A program made the translations under genes and the position numbers. From Neocallimastix lanati (nom. inval.) (taxonomy: Eukaryota > Neocallimastigomycota > Neocallimastigomycetes > Neocallimastigales > Neocallimastigaceae), in NCBI GenBank assembly GCA_016946835.1, contig JACVTC010000036.1, forward strand, positions 711,501-775,500: DNA of 64,000 nt, written 5' to 3'. Below, in pieces: positions 47,618-60,400 of the stretch. Each line of letters starts with the position of its first letter. Positions within the stretch are counted from its first letter, which is position 1. A model generated the notes under the pieces. The model worked only from the letters and a program-made list of their open reading frames with translations, was not told the DNA's origin and ran no database searches.

Positions 47618-50600
47618 CTACATTTCCATGATGAAGTCTGAGAAATATTTAAGCTTGGGTCCAGAAATACTTTTGGTTAATGGATCTGCCATCATTGAGT
47701 TAGAACCAATGAGTGTTAATTTAATTTCATTTTTCATAATTTCATCTTGAACATATTTGTATTTTATATCCATATATTTGCATCGTCCCTTTTGGTTTTC
47801 ATTTTCAGCTATATCCTTACATGGTTTATTATCTATTCTAATATTAATTCTAATGTTTTTGTTAAATATTTCATTAACTAATCTTCTTATCCATATAGCT
47901 TGTTTGGTACATTCTATTAAGCTTGAGTATTCGGCTTCTGTAGTTGATAAGGCTATATTTTTCTGTGTAATTGATTTCCATGATATTGGGCTATTTCCTA
48001 ATACAAAAATATATCCTGAAGTGGATCTTCTTTTAACCTCATCACCAGCGAAATCTGCATCACAATAAGCTCTTAAAATTTTCTTTCCGTTATAATGAAT
48101 TGAATAGTCCTTGGTACTTTTAAGATATTTTAGTATTTGTATACCTGCATTCAAATCAGCTTTTGTTGGATTCTCAGAAAATCTTGCAGCTTGATTTACT
48201 GCAAATGCTATGTCAGGTCTTGTTTTTGTTGATACATATAATAGAGATCCAATCAATCTTTTATAATCAGTTTTATTAATTTTCTCAGAGTTTTCTCTAT
48301 CTTCTAATTTTGCATTAATACATGGTATTCTAGTTATTTTAGTATTGTTTATGTTGTAGTTAGTTAACATTTTTTCAATATAATCTTTTTGATTAATTTT
48401 GTAGCCTTTATTTGTTTTAACTATATTGATTCCAATAATTTTGTTTGCTGATTTATCTGTGGAGACTTTGTATTTACGTTTTATCTTTGAAACAACTTTG
48501 GTAATTTCTTTATTCTCTCCTGCAATTAGTATATCATCAACATAGAGTGTTAGTAATAAGCATAATTTATTATTTTTATATTTACCAAATAAACAACTAT
48601 CTGTATTATATTGAATTAACCCAATTTTCTTAAGAAAACCGGAGATTTCGTAAAACCATTGTCTTCCAGCTTGTTTGAGTCCATAGAGAGCCTTTCGTAA
48701 TAATCCTGATTTTCCGCAATTGAAATTTTTATCACCGATTGGAATTTGTACATAAATTTTCTCATCTAATTTAGCGTTCAAATATGCAGCTTTAATATCG
48801 ATTTGTTTTAAATCCCATTTATATATAGATGCAATAGCAATAGTTAATCTAAAACTATCCATTTCTATTGTAGGAGAATAGGTGCAGTTATAATCAACTC
48901 CTTTAATTTGTCGAAAACCTTTGACGACCAATCTAGCTTTATATATACCATTATCTTTTATGGTAAAAACCCATTTAACGTCGAGTGGCTTAATGCCTTT
49001 AGGGATATTTTTATTTTCAACAATTTTCATTACATTATTTCCATATAAATTTTGTAATTCTTTGTTAATTGCGTCTTTCCATTTGTCCGCATTTTCTGAA
49101 TTCATAGCTTCTTCATAATTCTCGGGAATTAATGTATTAATGTTATTGACTCTATTTCTCTTGCGTCTTTCGTTTTCATCTGAGTCTGTTTTCCTTTCAA
49201 AAAATGGTTTATTTGATGTAGATACTCTATCTTTTATTTTTCTTTCTTCATTCAATTGATAATTTTTTCTTTTTCTTTTTCGATAGTTTTTTGTTTTCTC
49301 GTTATCAATTTTATCATTTTTGTTTACTAGTTTATCGAAAATTTTATTATTTCTTTTAATATTAAATTTAAAGTTCTTTTCTTTGTTCTTTCTTAGTTTT
49401 CTTTTATCTAAAGGTTCCAGATCACTAAAACTGTCCTCAGATTCATTCTCTGAATTATAGTCATTCATTTTATTATTATCATATATTTTATTATTTTCCA
49501 AATTTGATTTTTCATTCATCTTCATATTAGCCAGATTTTTATGATTGCTTTCAATTCTATTCTCAATAAGTTTCTGGTCTAAAATTTCATAATTATTAAG
49601 GTTTGATTTAGATAAATTTTTATAATTATTAAGGTTTGAAATTTTTAATTTATTCTTAAATTTGAAATTTTTGAAATTTTTATTCAAATTTTTATTAATA
49701 AAACTTTTTTTCACATTTTTGTTCAAAAAATCATTTTTTGTGATTTTTATACCCTTTATGTTATTATCGTTATTTCTATTAATAATAGTGTTATTTTCAT
49801 TACTTTTACTATTATCATGTAGGATTTTGGCATGGTTTTCGTTTGATGAAATTTTTATATTATCTTCAATATTTGAATTTTTGAGTATTTCTTCTTGTTT
49901 TTCAGCTAATTTTTGATTTTCGTTAATTTTATCTTCATTGATTTTATCATCATTAATTTTGTCTTCATTAATTTTATTTTCATTGATTATGTCTTCATTA
50001 ATTTTATTTTCATTAATTATGTCTTCATTAATTATGTCTTCATTAATTATTTCATTTTCTGAATTATTGTCTAACATGTTTTCATTATTGTATTCATCCA
50101 TTAAATCAATATTATCTTCAATATTAATTTTATTCGGTTTGTTTTCATTCCTTTCAAATTCATTATGATAAATAGATTGACTAAATTGATGTTGTGAATC
50201 ATGTTGTAAGTCCTGTTCCCCTTCAATTTGTTTATCTGAAGGATTTGAGGAATGAAAAAATGATGTGCCAAGTGAACCTAGAGTACTTTCATTGAAGTAT
50301 GCGTCACGAACTATAATTATTGTTTTTGAAGTAGTGTCGAGGACACGATAACCTGGGGAATCTGATGAGTATCCTAAGAAAATACCTGGTTTTGTATTAT
50401 TTTCAAATTTTCCTTGTTTGTATCTATTAAGGAAAAATACTTTACATCCAAACACTTTAAGTTTAGATATATCAATTTTCTTATTAAAAAATACCTCGTT
50501 CGGGATTTTAAAATTAATTCCTTGATGCGGATTTAAATTATACAATATACATGCACATTTAATAGCTTCATCCCATAAAATAGGTGATAATTTAGCTGCA

Positions 50601-52735
50601 CTAAGTAATGTTTTCGCGCAGTTATCTAATGTCTGATTAATTCTTTCAGCGCGACCATTTTGTTGGGGATTACCTGGTGTTGAATGATTGAATATAATTC
50701 CATTATTTTTAAGATAATTTATAAAATTAGAATTGTTATACTCTAAACCGTTATCAGATCTTACTTCTTTTATATTGTAATTACAAGTATTTTTCATAAG
50801 TTTATGAAACTCAATAAATTTTTGTACTGCTTCAGATTTGTGTTTCAGTAAGTAGACCCAACATTTTCTACTGAAATCATCTATGAATGTTATATAATAT
50901 TTGTATCCACTAAATGATGGTGAAGGCTTTAGTGGTCCGACGATATCAGAATGAACGACTTGTAATGGTGAGGAACTTTTGTTGATTGTTTTGTTGAATG
51001 GTTTTTTCTTGAGTTTACTTATTTTGCAATCTTCACAATTTATATTATCATTCTTTTCTTCCTTAATGTTGTTGTTTTCTAGAAATTTTTGAAGATTTTG
51101 ATTGTAATAGTGGCCTAATCTAGCATGCCATAATTTTAAATCGACATTGTTTATATTATAATCTTTATTTTTCATTGAGCTTGTATTTAAAGTAAAGAGG
51201 TTTTCATCATTTGTATAAACGGTAGTAATTAGTTTATTATTTTTAAATATTTGGAGTCTTTCTTTATTGTTATGCATATCCATTACTAATTTGAAGCCTT
51301 TTTTACATAGGTAATGAGTGGAAATTAAATTATTTTGTATGTTTGGAGCATAAAATACTTCTCCAATAGAAAAATTATTATTTTTATACATCCCTTTGTA
51401 CATACCCTTTTTGTATATTCTATCGGATTGTCCGTTTGGGTATGTAATTCCTCTATTAGCAACTTCTTCAATGTTTGATAGTATTTTTATATTCTTAGAT
51501 AAATTAATCCCTGTTCCACTATCAATGATCCATGATTCTATATTGTTATCTTCCATAATATTATTTTCTTCTTTTAAGATTTCGGTAGTTACTTTATTTA
51601 CCCTTATGTTCCTGGAAGTTATTGAACTGTTATTAAAATTATCTTTTACACAATTAGTTTTTATATTGAAGCAGAAGTCGAATGAAGGATCTGAATCTGA
51701 ATTCGAATTGTTTTGTTCTTCATAATTAACGTTATAAGATTTGAAGTTTCTTTTACTACCTTTCCTGTTTAAAGATGTTCTTTTAATTTTAATTTTGTTT
51801 CTTGACTTATTATTAATATTTTTCTTTTCTCCTCTATAGTTATTATTTGGTGAATTCGATGGATTGAAGAAACAGTTATCAGTAGTGTGCCCATTTTTAT
51901 GGCAATATTGACAGTATTCGTTGGAATTTGCTTCTTTATTAAAATTATATGGGAGTTTCCCATTTCGGACTCTATTAATTTGATCTTCGTGTTGATATGT
52001 TTCCTTGATTTCTACTCGTTTAATACTTTTACTTTTCTTAATTATGGTACTTAGTTTTGTTATGTCCTCTTTTAAATCCTTAAATGTCTTTTCAACATAT
52101 AGAAATGTGAATGAATATGCAATGCCGACTTTATTTAGTTCCTCTAAAGAATACAAGACTTTTGTTTCTTCACTTAGTTCTGGCTTATTTTGAGATTTTG
52201 CCTCGTTATTGTATTCTGTAAATAATGAGTTAAGATTATCTAAATACAGTTTGAAGTCATCGTTTTCGATTTCTAGCTTTTTTATCTTCATTTCAATTTC
52301 AAATAATCTTGAAGGGCCTGTTTCTGAAAATCTTTCCTTTAATTCCTTTATCATTAAGTAGGCACTTGTACAATTATTTAATAAGCTTTTTGTATATTCG
52401 TCGAGGCTGTTTAATATTATAATTCTGACTGTACTGTCATATTTTAAATGTTTTTTATTTGTGTTTATATCTTTGATATTCTTTGATATATAATCACCCA
52501 ATTCTTCAGAATCAAGGAATAATTTTAAGTTTGAATGCCATTTGTGAAAGTTTTCATTTGTAATTCTAAAGTTTTGAATGTGAAATTTATTAATTGTGTT
52601 GGTTTGAATATTTGGAGGTTCTACTTCGACAAGAGTATCATTCATTGTTGTACTCGATGTATTTGTAGTCTTTGTTGTCTTTGAAGAAGTTTTTGAAGAA
52701 CTCCCCGTAACTGTTGGATTATCTGATTTAGTCAT
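47618..52735 (-). CDS. Copia gag-pol polyprotein, 1705 residues
   Basis: A single ORF from ATG 52735 to TAG 47618. Gag lies at the N-terminus, with CCHC knuckle C275-C278-H283-C288. Protease has DSG at 405-407. Integrase has an HHCC finger (H537, H542, C567, C570) and catalytic D597, D661 and E697, with the 35-residue spacing exact. Residues ~870-1200 form an Asn/Lys/Glu-rich linker with repeated INEDKINE-like blocks and basic, NLS-like clusters near 1152 and 1190. Reverse transcriptase runs about 1245-1450 with YVDD at 1398-1401. RNase H has YCDADFAG (D1559), E1600 and a late D1684; the usual K-H-I-D-I-xYHF block reads KYMDIKYKY, so its His is replaced. There is no gag/pol frameshift. The function is retrotransposition through cytoplasmic particles. 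Confidence 0.97.
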   Translation of the reverse strand: MTKSDNPTVTGSSSKTSSKTTKTTNTSSTTMNDTLVEVEPPNIQTNTINKFHIQNFRITNENFHKWHSNLKLFLDSEELGDYISKNIKDINTNKKHLKYDSTVRIIILNSLDEYTKSLLNNCTSAYLMIKELKERFSETGPSRLFEIEMKIKKLEIENDDFKLYLDNLNSLFTEYNNEAKSQNKPELSEETKVLYSLEELNKVGIAYSFTFLYVEKTFKDLKEDITKLSTIIKKSKSIKRVEIKETYQHEDQINRVRNGKLPYNFNKEANSNEYCQYCHKNGHTTDNCFFNPSNSPNNNYRGEKKNINNKSRNKIKIKRTSLNRKGSKRNFKSYNVNYEEQNNSNSDSDPSFDFCFNIKTNCVKDNFNNSSITSRNIRVNKVTTEILKEENNIMEDNNIESWIIDSGTGINLSKNIKILSNIEEVANRGITYPNGQSDRIYKKGMYKGMYKNNNFSIGEVFYAPNIQNNLISTHYLCKKGFKLVMDMHNNKERLQIFKNNKLITTVYTNDENLFTLNTSSMKNKDYNINNVDLKLWHARLGHYYNQNLQKFLENNNIKEEKNDNINCEDCKISKLKKKPFNKTINKSSSPLQVVHSDIVGPLKPSPSFSGYKYYITFIDDFSRKCWVYLLKHKSEAVQKFIEFHKLMKNTCNYNIKEVRSDNGLEYNNSNFINYLKNNGIIFNHSTPGNPQQNGRAERINQTLDNCAKTLLSAAKLSPILWDEAIKCACILYNLNPHQGINFKIPNEVFFNKKIDISKLKVFGCKVFFLNRYKQGKFENNTKPGIFLGYSSDSPGYRVLDTTSKTIIIVRDAYFNESTLGSLGTSFFHSSNPSDKQIEGEQDLQHDSQHQFSQSIYHNEFERNENKPNKINIEDNIDLMDEYNNENMLDNNSENEIINEDIINEDIINENKINEDIINENKINEDKINDDKINEDKINENQKLAEKQEEILKNSNIEDNIKISSNENHAKILHDNSKSNENNTIINRNNDNNIKGIKITKNDFLNKNVKKSFINKNLNKNFKNFKFKNKLKISNLNNYKNLSKSNLNNYEILDQKLIENRIESNHKNLANMKMNEKSNLENNKIYDNNKMNDYNSENESEDSFSDLEPLDKRKLRKNKEKNFKFNIKRNNKIFDKLVNKNDKIDNEKTKNYRKRKRKNYQLNEERKIKDRVSTSNKPFFERKTDSDENERRKRNRVNNINTLIPENYEEAMNSENADKWKDAINKELQNLYGNNVMKIVENKNIPKGIKPLDVKWVFTIKDNGIYKARLVVKGFRQIKGVDYNCTYSPTIEMDSFRLTIAIASIYKWDLKQIDIKAAYLNAKLDEKIYVQIPIGDKNFNCGKSGLLRKALYGLKQAGRQWFYEISGFLKKIGLIQYNTDSCLFGKYKNNKLCLLLTLYVDDILIAGENKEITKVVSKIKRKYKVSTDKSANKIIGINIVKTNKGYKINQKDYIEKMLTNYNINNTKITRIPCINAKLEDRENSEKINKTDYKRLIGSLLYVSTKTRPDIAFAVNQAARFSENPTKADLNAGIQILKYLKSTKDYSIHYNGKKILRAYCDADFAGDEVKRRSTSGYIFVLGNSPISWKSITQKNIALSTTEAEYSSLIECTKQAIWIRRLVNEIFNKNIRINIRIDNKPCKDIAENENQKGRCKYMDIKYKYVQDEIMKNEIKLTLIGSNSMMADPLTKSISGPKLKYFSDFIMEM

Positions 52736-52839
52736 TTTAATGTGGCTGCCAATATTTCTTTATTTTAATATTTAATGAATGTTTAATTAATATAATATAT
52801 TAGATTTTGATATCAGCAATTGTTAATGAATTATTGAGT

Positions 52840-52855
52840 CATGAGACTCTTAATC
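52840..52855 (-). other. Primer-binding site complementary to the tRNA-Lys(CUU) anticodon arm
   Basis: The 16 bp abutting the 5' LTR read CATGAGACTCTTAATC on the plus strand. That equals the D/anticodon-arm segment of typical eukaryotic tRNA-Lys(CUU), up to about position 40, with anticodon CTT inside CTCTTAA. A tRNA 3'-end match (TGG...) is absent. The element strand is therefore complementary to the 3' portion of a 5' half-tRNA. Confidence 0.7.
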
Positions 52856-53127
52856 TGTTAAATATAACACTTAAATTCAGAAATGATATTTATATTTTAT
52901 TATGTGTTTATTTATTTATTTATTTATTTATTGCTTTTACATTTAGAAAGACCTCATTCATTTAAGAATATGTTATTACATGTTATTTATATTTATTTTC
53001 TAGTCTAACATTATTGGTAACATTTAACGTTACACTGCATTATATTATCGAATAAAAGAAATATTTTACACTTAATAATGTAGTATAATGTACAATGTAA
53101 TTAAACACATAACTGTGATATTTAACA
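52856..53127 (-). repeat. 5' LTR of the copia element
   Basis: 272 bp, apparently identical to the 3' LTR, with AATAT directly outside. Confidence 0.97.
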
Positions 53128-53191
53128 AATATGATTAATATTATTTTTATTATTATTATTATGATTATTTTTATTATAATTATTATTTTTA

Positions 53192-53223
<32 letters not shown>

Positions 53224-53539
53224 TTTATTATGATTATTAGTATTATTATTTTTATTATTATTATTAATATGATTAATACTATTAATATATATTACTTTAA
53301 TTTTTATTAATAATCCAATATTATTATAGTTTAGTTTTAGTTATAATTTAGTTTAATTAATTATTATTATTATTATTATTTTTATCAATATTTTTCATGT
53401 ATCTCATTAAACTGTATTTTTTATACTTAAATTTTAAATCAAAATATTCATGTATTATTATTAAGTAATGTATGATTTTTAAAATAATTTTTTATAGTAT
53501 TTTCATAATAGTTTTTAATTATGTTATTAATCTTAGTAT

Positions 53540-53815
53540 AGATGAAGAAAATTTAATGGTTTAATAACCATGGTAGCGTATTTAATGATACCAAAAGACT
53601 TTTCATTTTTAATAGCTCAACAAAATGCATGATGAAGTGGAGCCTTCATTTTTCTTTCACTAGGGGCTCTAAGAACAATATCATCAGCAAAAAGGCTACC
53701 ACAACATTTTTTAATATCAATACTAACGCCATATTTATCATAATTATTTAAAATATCATTAATGAATAAATTAAACAAAATTTTGTAGAATTTGAAGTTT
53801 AAATTTGAGATAATA
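53540..53815 (-). mobile_element. LINE reverse-transcriptase fragment
   Basis: Read on the minus strand, this gives ILFNLFINDILNNYDKYG, then LFADDIVLRAPSERKMK and a tail ending near 53545. LFNLFINDI and F-A-D-D-I-V-L are the RT motifs around the catalytic Asp pair in non-LTR elements. One stop is present within the fragment and no other domain is attached. Confidence 0.75.
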
Positions 53816-54297
53816 ATAACTTAAAAATAAGCTGAGTGATTAGAAAATTATAGTAAAGTTTGTATTTAATTTTTTTTTTCTTTTTTTTTTTTTTTTTTTT
53901 TTTGTATAAAATAACATAATATTGAAGTTTGACTATTGTTGAGAATAATCAATCAAATTTTGTAGTATGATTAATGTATTAAACTGGAAATATTGATAAT
54001 ATGGTTATAGGTGAAGAAACAAGATGCATCAAAGATTATAGTATCAAAAATTAAAAGAAAATTCAAAATATCAAAATGAGGATCAATCGAATATAGTTTA
54101 GGAATTAAAGTAGAAAAACAAAAATAATAGTTATATAATTTCTCAGAAAAGTTTTATTGAAAATATGCTTGATAAATTCTCCTAAATAATACTTGAAAAA
54201 AAGAAAAACATAATATTGATAATATAAAATACATTAATAAAATAGAATAGTTACATTATTTTAATTAATAATTATATTTATTTTATATTTTTTTTTT

Positions 54298-54332
<35 letters not shown>

Positions 54333-54572
54333 TTTTTTTTTTTGTTTTTTTTTTAAAAAAATTTTTTTTATTTTATTATAATTTTTTATTTTTCATTTTA
54401 TTAAATAATTTAATTACTATGTTTAAAAATGTACTATAATATATTATATTAACTTAATAATTAAATATTAAAAATTCTTTTATATAATGAAATAAATGAT
54501 AATTTGTATATTTATTATATAAAATGAAATGAAAAGAAAATTTGAACTTAAAACGAATAAAGAAATATTTTG

Positions 54573-54607
<35 letters not shown>

Positions 54608-55590
54608 ATTATTTATATATATTAGAAAATAAAATAATTATAATTATTAATATTAATAAAAAAAATAATTGTATAAAGACTTCTTTTGATAATTATAAAA
54701 TATAAAATAATAACTTTTTGAAATTGGAATTGCATTTAATAAAATGAAATAAAATTATACTTATAATAATAATAATAATTAAAAAAAATTTTTTTTATTT
54801 TTTTAATGATGTAATAACTTTAAAAATTGTTATTTGGTTATATATAATGTTTGATTAATATAAATTAAATATATAGATAAATTATTCAAAGTATTTATAT
54901 AAAATAGAAGAAAAAAAAAAAAATAAAAAGGAAAAAAAAAAAAGAAAATATTAAAAATTATTTTTATTAATGTTATAAAATTGATATATAGTGTGATAAT
55001 AAATATTATTTAAAATAAATAAATAAATAATAAATTAATATATATAATATATATAAATATATATATATATAATATTTATTATCAAAATATATATCATCAA
55101 ATATTAAATATTTTTTAGACTTTTTCTATATACTATATCTTTTTGGTTTAATACTTTTTTTTCTTTTTTTTTTTTTTTTTTAATCCATATTTTTTACACA
55201 TTTTGTTTTTGATTGTGATTTTTATTCTTGATTTTTGTATCTTATTGTTGAAAAATAGCTTTATTAATATTTTTATGGGAAAATATAGTTGAACATATAA
55301 TTATGGATACTACTTTATAAAAAAATATTTATAATTATTAAATAAATAAATATTCAATTAAAACAAAACAAAACAAAACAAAAAAAAAAAAAAAAAAAAA
55401 ATTTTTATTTTATTTTATTTTTTTGTTTTGTTTTTTCAATTTTTTTTTTTTTTGTTTTTTGCTTTTTGTTTTGAAATAATATAGTGTTTTTATAATTATT
55501 ATGGTATATAATGAATTGTTTATACTGATCTAATGTTATATCCTGTTTTTGTGTTTTGCATTTTGTTTTCTTGGTTTAATATTTATGTAT
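53816..55590. other. Intergenic
   Basis: A poly-T/G-T tract near 54300-54353, a poly-A run near 54573-54604 and mixed A/T homopolymers fill this stretch. No gene is seen. Confidence 0.6.
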
Positions 55591-57448
55591 TTAATCCATA
55601 AAATTTGATTTCCAACAACTTCCACAAATAACTCCATTTTTAGCATATTCTTCAGGTGAAATGATTGCATGACATTGAACACATTTCTATAAAAATATAT
55701 ATATATAAATATAATAATATATATGACAATATATAATAATATATATAATATAATTTTTATTATAATAAAAAATAATAATAAATAAATTTAATATAAATCA
55801 TCAATAATAAAATAAAAAATATATATATTAATATATATTTTCCTTGTATTAATATATATATATATATATTTTCATTACTATTATTATTTATTATTTATTA
55901 TTTATTATTTATTATTTATTATTTATTATTTATTATTTATTATTTATTATTTATCATTAAATTCTTTTTTTTTAAAAAAAAAAATAAAAATACCTTTTCA
56001 AATGTTCCATGATGTCTTCTTGAGGTTCTTAACATACCATACAATGAATAATCAATTTTTGATGAAATTGGTGAACTATTTCCACTTAAATTAGGTGAAT
56101 AAGTTGATGGACTAACTGTATTTGATTTAGATGGTCTTCCACGTTTTCTTTTTTTAAATACTGGTGAAGTTGGAGTACTTTCTGAAGTTTTAATTTCATT
56201 TGGCTTAAAAATACTTAAATTATGATCTTCTTTGGAATTATTCTTAGTTTCAGTTTTAATTTCAGTTTTAATTTTAGTTTCAATTTCAGTTTTAATTTCG
56301 TTTTCGTTTTCATTTTCGTTTTCGGTTTTAATTTCAGTTTTAATTTTGTTTTCGGCTTCAATTTTTGCTTTTAATTCTTTCAATTCTGTTTTTACAACAT
56401 CTTGTTTTGGAATTTGTTTTGAAATTTGGTCTGATTTATCTTTTTTATTATTAGTAGATTCTTTAATATTTTTTAAATCATAACTATTCATTTCTACTTT
56501 AGTTTCTTTAGATTTTATTATATTTTTTGATATACTATTATCTTTCACAATTGTTTCTATATTATCTTTAATTATTGTTTCTAATGGTAAATGCTTATTA
56601 ATAGCTTTTTCTTCATCTTTAAGTACTAATTCTTTACTATTTGAAGAAGAAAAATCTATATCATTCTTAGTATTCATTTCATCTTTTTGTGAAGAAATTA
56701 ATAAATCATGATCATTATCCATATTTTGTTTATTTTTTTCCAATAAATTATTGCATTTTTTAGATTTCTTTTCTTCAATTAATGTGGGAAATTTTTCTTT
56801 TTCAATTGATGTTACTTCTTCTTTATTATTTGAAATTATTTTTTCCATCATATCTATTTTATTATCATTGAATAATTCCAATTTCTTATTTTTACTTTTC
56901 TTAGATTTTTTATGATTTAATATATGATGATGACTTTTTATATTTGAATTTTCATCCTTCCTGTTATGGTTGTTACTATCTAATATATGTAAATTATGAT
57001 GACTTGAGGGATGAAGTTCTTTATGTCCTTTATTTTTTGTAACAATAGATTTAATAGAATATGATATAGAAAATTCATCATCTAAACCTTTTTTACCTCT
57101 ACCTTTACGTTTATGAATTAATGATTGATCATTATTATTTCTCATAGATTTATATTTTTCTAAATCTTCTAAATTAATATCTTCAAATGATAAAATTGCA
57201 TCATTTGAATTTCTTTGTCTTCTTCTTAACTATAAAAATATATATATATATATTAATATTTAATATAAAAATAATATATTTAATAAGAAAAACAGATAAT
57301 AATAATAACAATAATTAAAACAAATATAAAATAATAATAACTATATTAATAATAATAATAAATGAAATAAAAATATTATACATTATCAAAAATTTAAAAA
57401 TATTTCAATGTATATATCTTAATAAATGATAAATAAAAATAACAATAA

Positions 57449-57490
<42 letters not shown>

Positions 57491-60400
57491 TTAAATTAAA
57501 AAAAAAAAAAAATTACCTTTATTCTTTCTTCTAAAGTTAAATCAATGAATAATGGATCTGTTTTAACAATTTCACCAATAGCAAGATATTTATGATATAA
57601 ACTATCTTTTTGATCATCAGTTGAATTGGCATCTGAACTTTCAGATATTGATACTCTACGTTTCTTTAATTTTGGAATATTAATATCCTCTTCCTCTTCT
57701 TCTTCTTCTTCTTCCTCTTCTTCTCCCTCATCATTATTATTAACATTTTCTTTAATTTTTTTTTGAATTTTTATTAAAGGATTGTTATTTAATGCTGATT
57801 TTATTGATTGATTTTCATCAGCCTCACCAACTATAGGATTATTCTCATTACTCTTATCTAAATAAGAAAAATGATGTGATTTCGTTTTTGTTTTACTTTT
57901 TTCTTTACGTGAAGAATCTTTTATACTCTCTGAAACGACTCCATTATTCATATCGTGAACATGAACCATATCACTAATAATAACATTTTTTACTGTATGT
58001 TTATCTGTCTTTAATTTCTTATTATTAGTCATTTTTAAGGCTGATTTAAGTTGTTTTTCATCTCCATTTTTTCTTTTTCGATTAATTTTATCTGATGTGA
58101 CATTTAAAGATTGGACTGATAATTTATTTTCATAAGCATTAATTTCATCTTGTAGATCATCATTTGGTAAAATTAAATCAACACTTGCTTCTTGTAAATT
58201 AATACCTATCCTTCTAGATCTAGTTGAAATGGATGAAGAAAATGACATTGATGATACTGAAGATAAAGAATCATCATCAGAAAATAACGATGAAACAGAA
58301 ATATCTGATGATTTTGAAATATTTGATGAATCTAAAACTTCTGAAACATTTGAAATATCTGAAAGATCAGTAACATCTGTTATATCGGAAATATTCGACT
58401 CAGAATCATAAGTATAGTCAGAATCAGAATCAGAATCAGAATTAAAATCAGTATCATAATTCAAATTATACTGAGAATCAATATTTGTTTTAGAATTAGT
58501 TTCGGATTTATTTAATTTTAAATCAGTATTAGATTTGGATTTGAATTCAGAATTAGATTCGGATTTGGATTTAGATTTAGAATCACTTCTAGTTTTTGAT
58601 TTAGATTTTGTAAAATTAGAATCGAAATGAGTATTAGTACTGATATTGGTATTGGAATTAAAATCAGAATCAGAATCAATATCAGAATCAGAATCAAATT
58701 CAGATAATGAAGATAAATCTGAATTATCATCATCTAAATCATCCATACCAAGTTCATGTAATACTTTATTTTCTTCTTGTATCATTGAATCAGTAGAATT
58801 AGAACCCAATGCTAAATCAGAAGTAATACCAATATTTGAAGAAGGAGTTTCTGGAGGTGTTTGTAAAGAAAATGATGACTTCGTTTGATGAGTCTTAGAA
58901 ATTGAACTATTATTTGATAAATTTTTTATTGATTCATAGCTTGAAGATGTTTCCAATAATTTATCATCAGTTTTTTCATCCTCTTTAATAATTTCCTTCT
59001 CAAATAATAAAATAGTATTATTATCAAATTTTAAATTAGTAACAGATATATTGGATTGATTTTGTTCTTGTTCTTGTTTTCGTTTTTGCTTTTGATCCTG
59101 TTCTTGTTCTTGACCTTGTTCTTGATTTTGTTTTTGATTTTGATCTTTATTTTGAATTTCAATATTATTTTCTCCCTTTTTAATTTTATTCATAATTTTA
59201 TTCATATTTTTAGAATTTTTACTCTTGGATTTCTTATTTTTTATGTGTTTAATTGATGGAACTTTATTCAAATCAACTGATTCATTCATTCCCATCGAAT
59301 TTACGGTTATTTCCATATTTAACGATTTCTTCTCATCAACAACTTTGTTTTCTATTAATGATTCATTTTCTGCTTCTACTTCTTCTTCAACAATACTACT
59401 TCTTAATTCGACATTAATATTATTTCTTTTATGATTAATTTTTTCCTTTATATCTTTTTCCTTATTCTGAATTAATGATTTTTCATTTTCAACAGAAAGA
59501 TGGTTAACACTTTCTACTGATTTATCAATTATTTCAACTTCATTTTCTTTTTTATTATTCTCTTTTTTATTAGTTTCTTTTTGATTAATTTCCTTTTTAT
59601 CAGTCTCCTTTTTCCCCATGATAGATTCTTTCTTTTCTTTATTAGTTGATTTCTTATCTAAAGTAATTTTCAATTTATTTTTAATATTTTTTGTTAATTT
59701 TATTGGAATAATATTTTTGGATGGTAAAATTTCATCATTATTTTTTACTATAGATGAAAATTTTTCCACATGTTTTGAATCATAATTTTCATTGTTCAAA
59801 TGACCTCTCGATGATTTTCTATGATTTGTGCTATTATTATTATTGGTAGTAGTAGTATTTGTCTTGGAAATTCCATCAATAAATGATTTTTTTATAATAA
59901 TTGATATTTTCTTTTCTTCTGATTCTTTTTCTGTCTTAAGTAAATCCGATTTCTTATTTCCATTTTTTACATTTTTATGAGTACTTACACTACTTTTTTT
60001 GGTACTTTTAGATCCAAAATTATTTTCTTCTTTTTCCTTATTAATTTTCGTTGAGCTAATTTTAATTGTAGTAGATGAATGTGTCTTTGAATTATTTTTA
60101 CTTTTAGAATTAATTTCATTATTTGAATTCGTACTTTTAGAATTTCCTTTTATTCTAGACCTACGACGATTACCTTTTATTGTTTGAGTAGGGATAGTTT
60201 TTTCCTCTGAAAATTCAACTATTTCATTTTGAAGTTTTTCTTCTTCAACATCACTATCACTATCTTGTTCCATAGATAATGTGGAAAAATCATTAGTATT
60301 AATAACATCAGAATCATAAATTGAGGATTCAATTAATGAATACTTTGAATTTGATATTTTACTATTATCAACTTTATCATTTTCATTGATAACTTGCAAT

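Larger units (their letters stand above)
47325..53127 (-). mobile_element. Complete Ty1/copia LTR retrotransposon
   Basis: The element is 5803 bp with two 272-bp LTRs that I read as identical. Both begin TGTTAAATAT and end TTTAACA (TG...CA). AATAT flanks both sides (47320-47324 and 53128-53132) as a 5-bp target duplication. It has a primer-binding site, a polypurine tract and one uninterrupted ORF in the order gag-protease-integrase-RT-RNase H, diagnostic of copia. These features indicate very recent insertion and possible activity. It landed about 140 bp from an older copia gag fragment. Confidence 0.97.
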
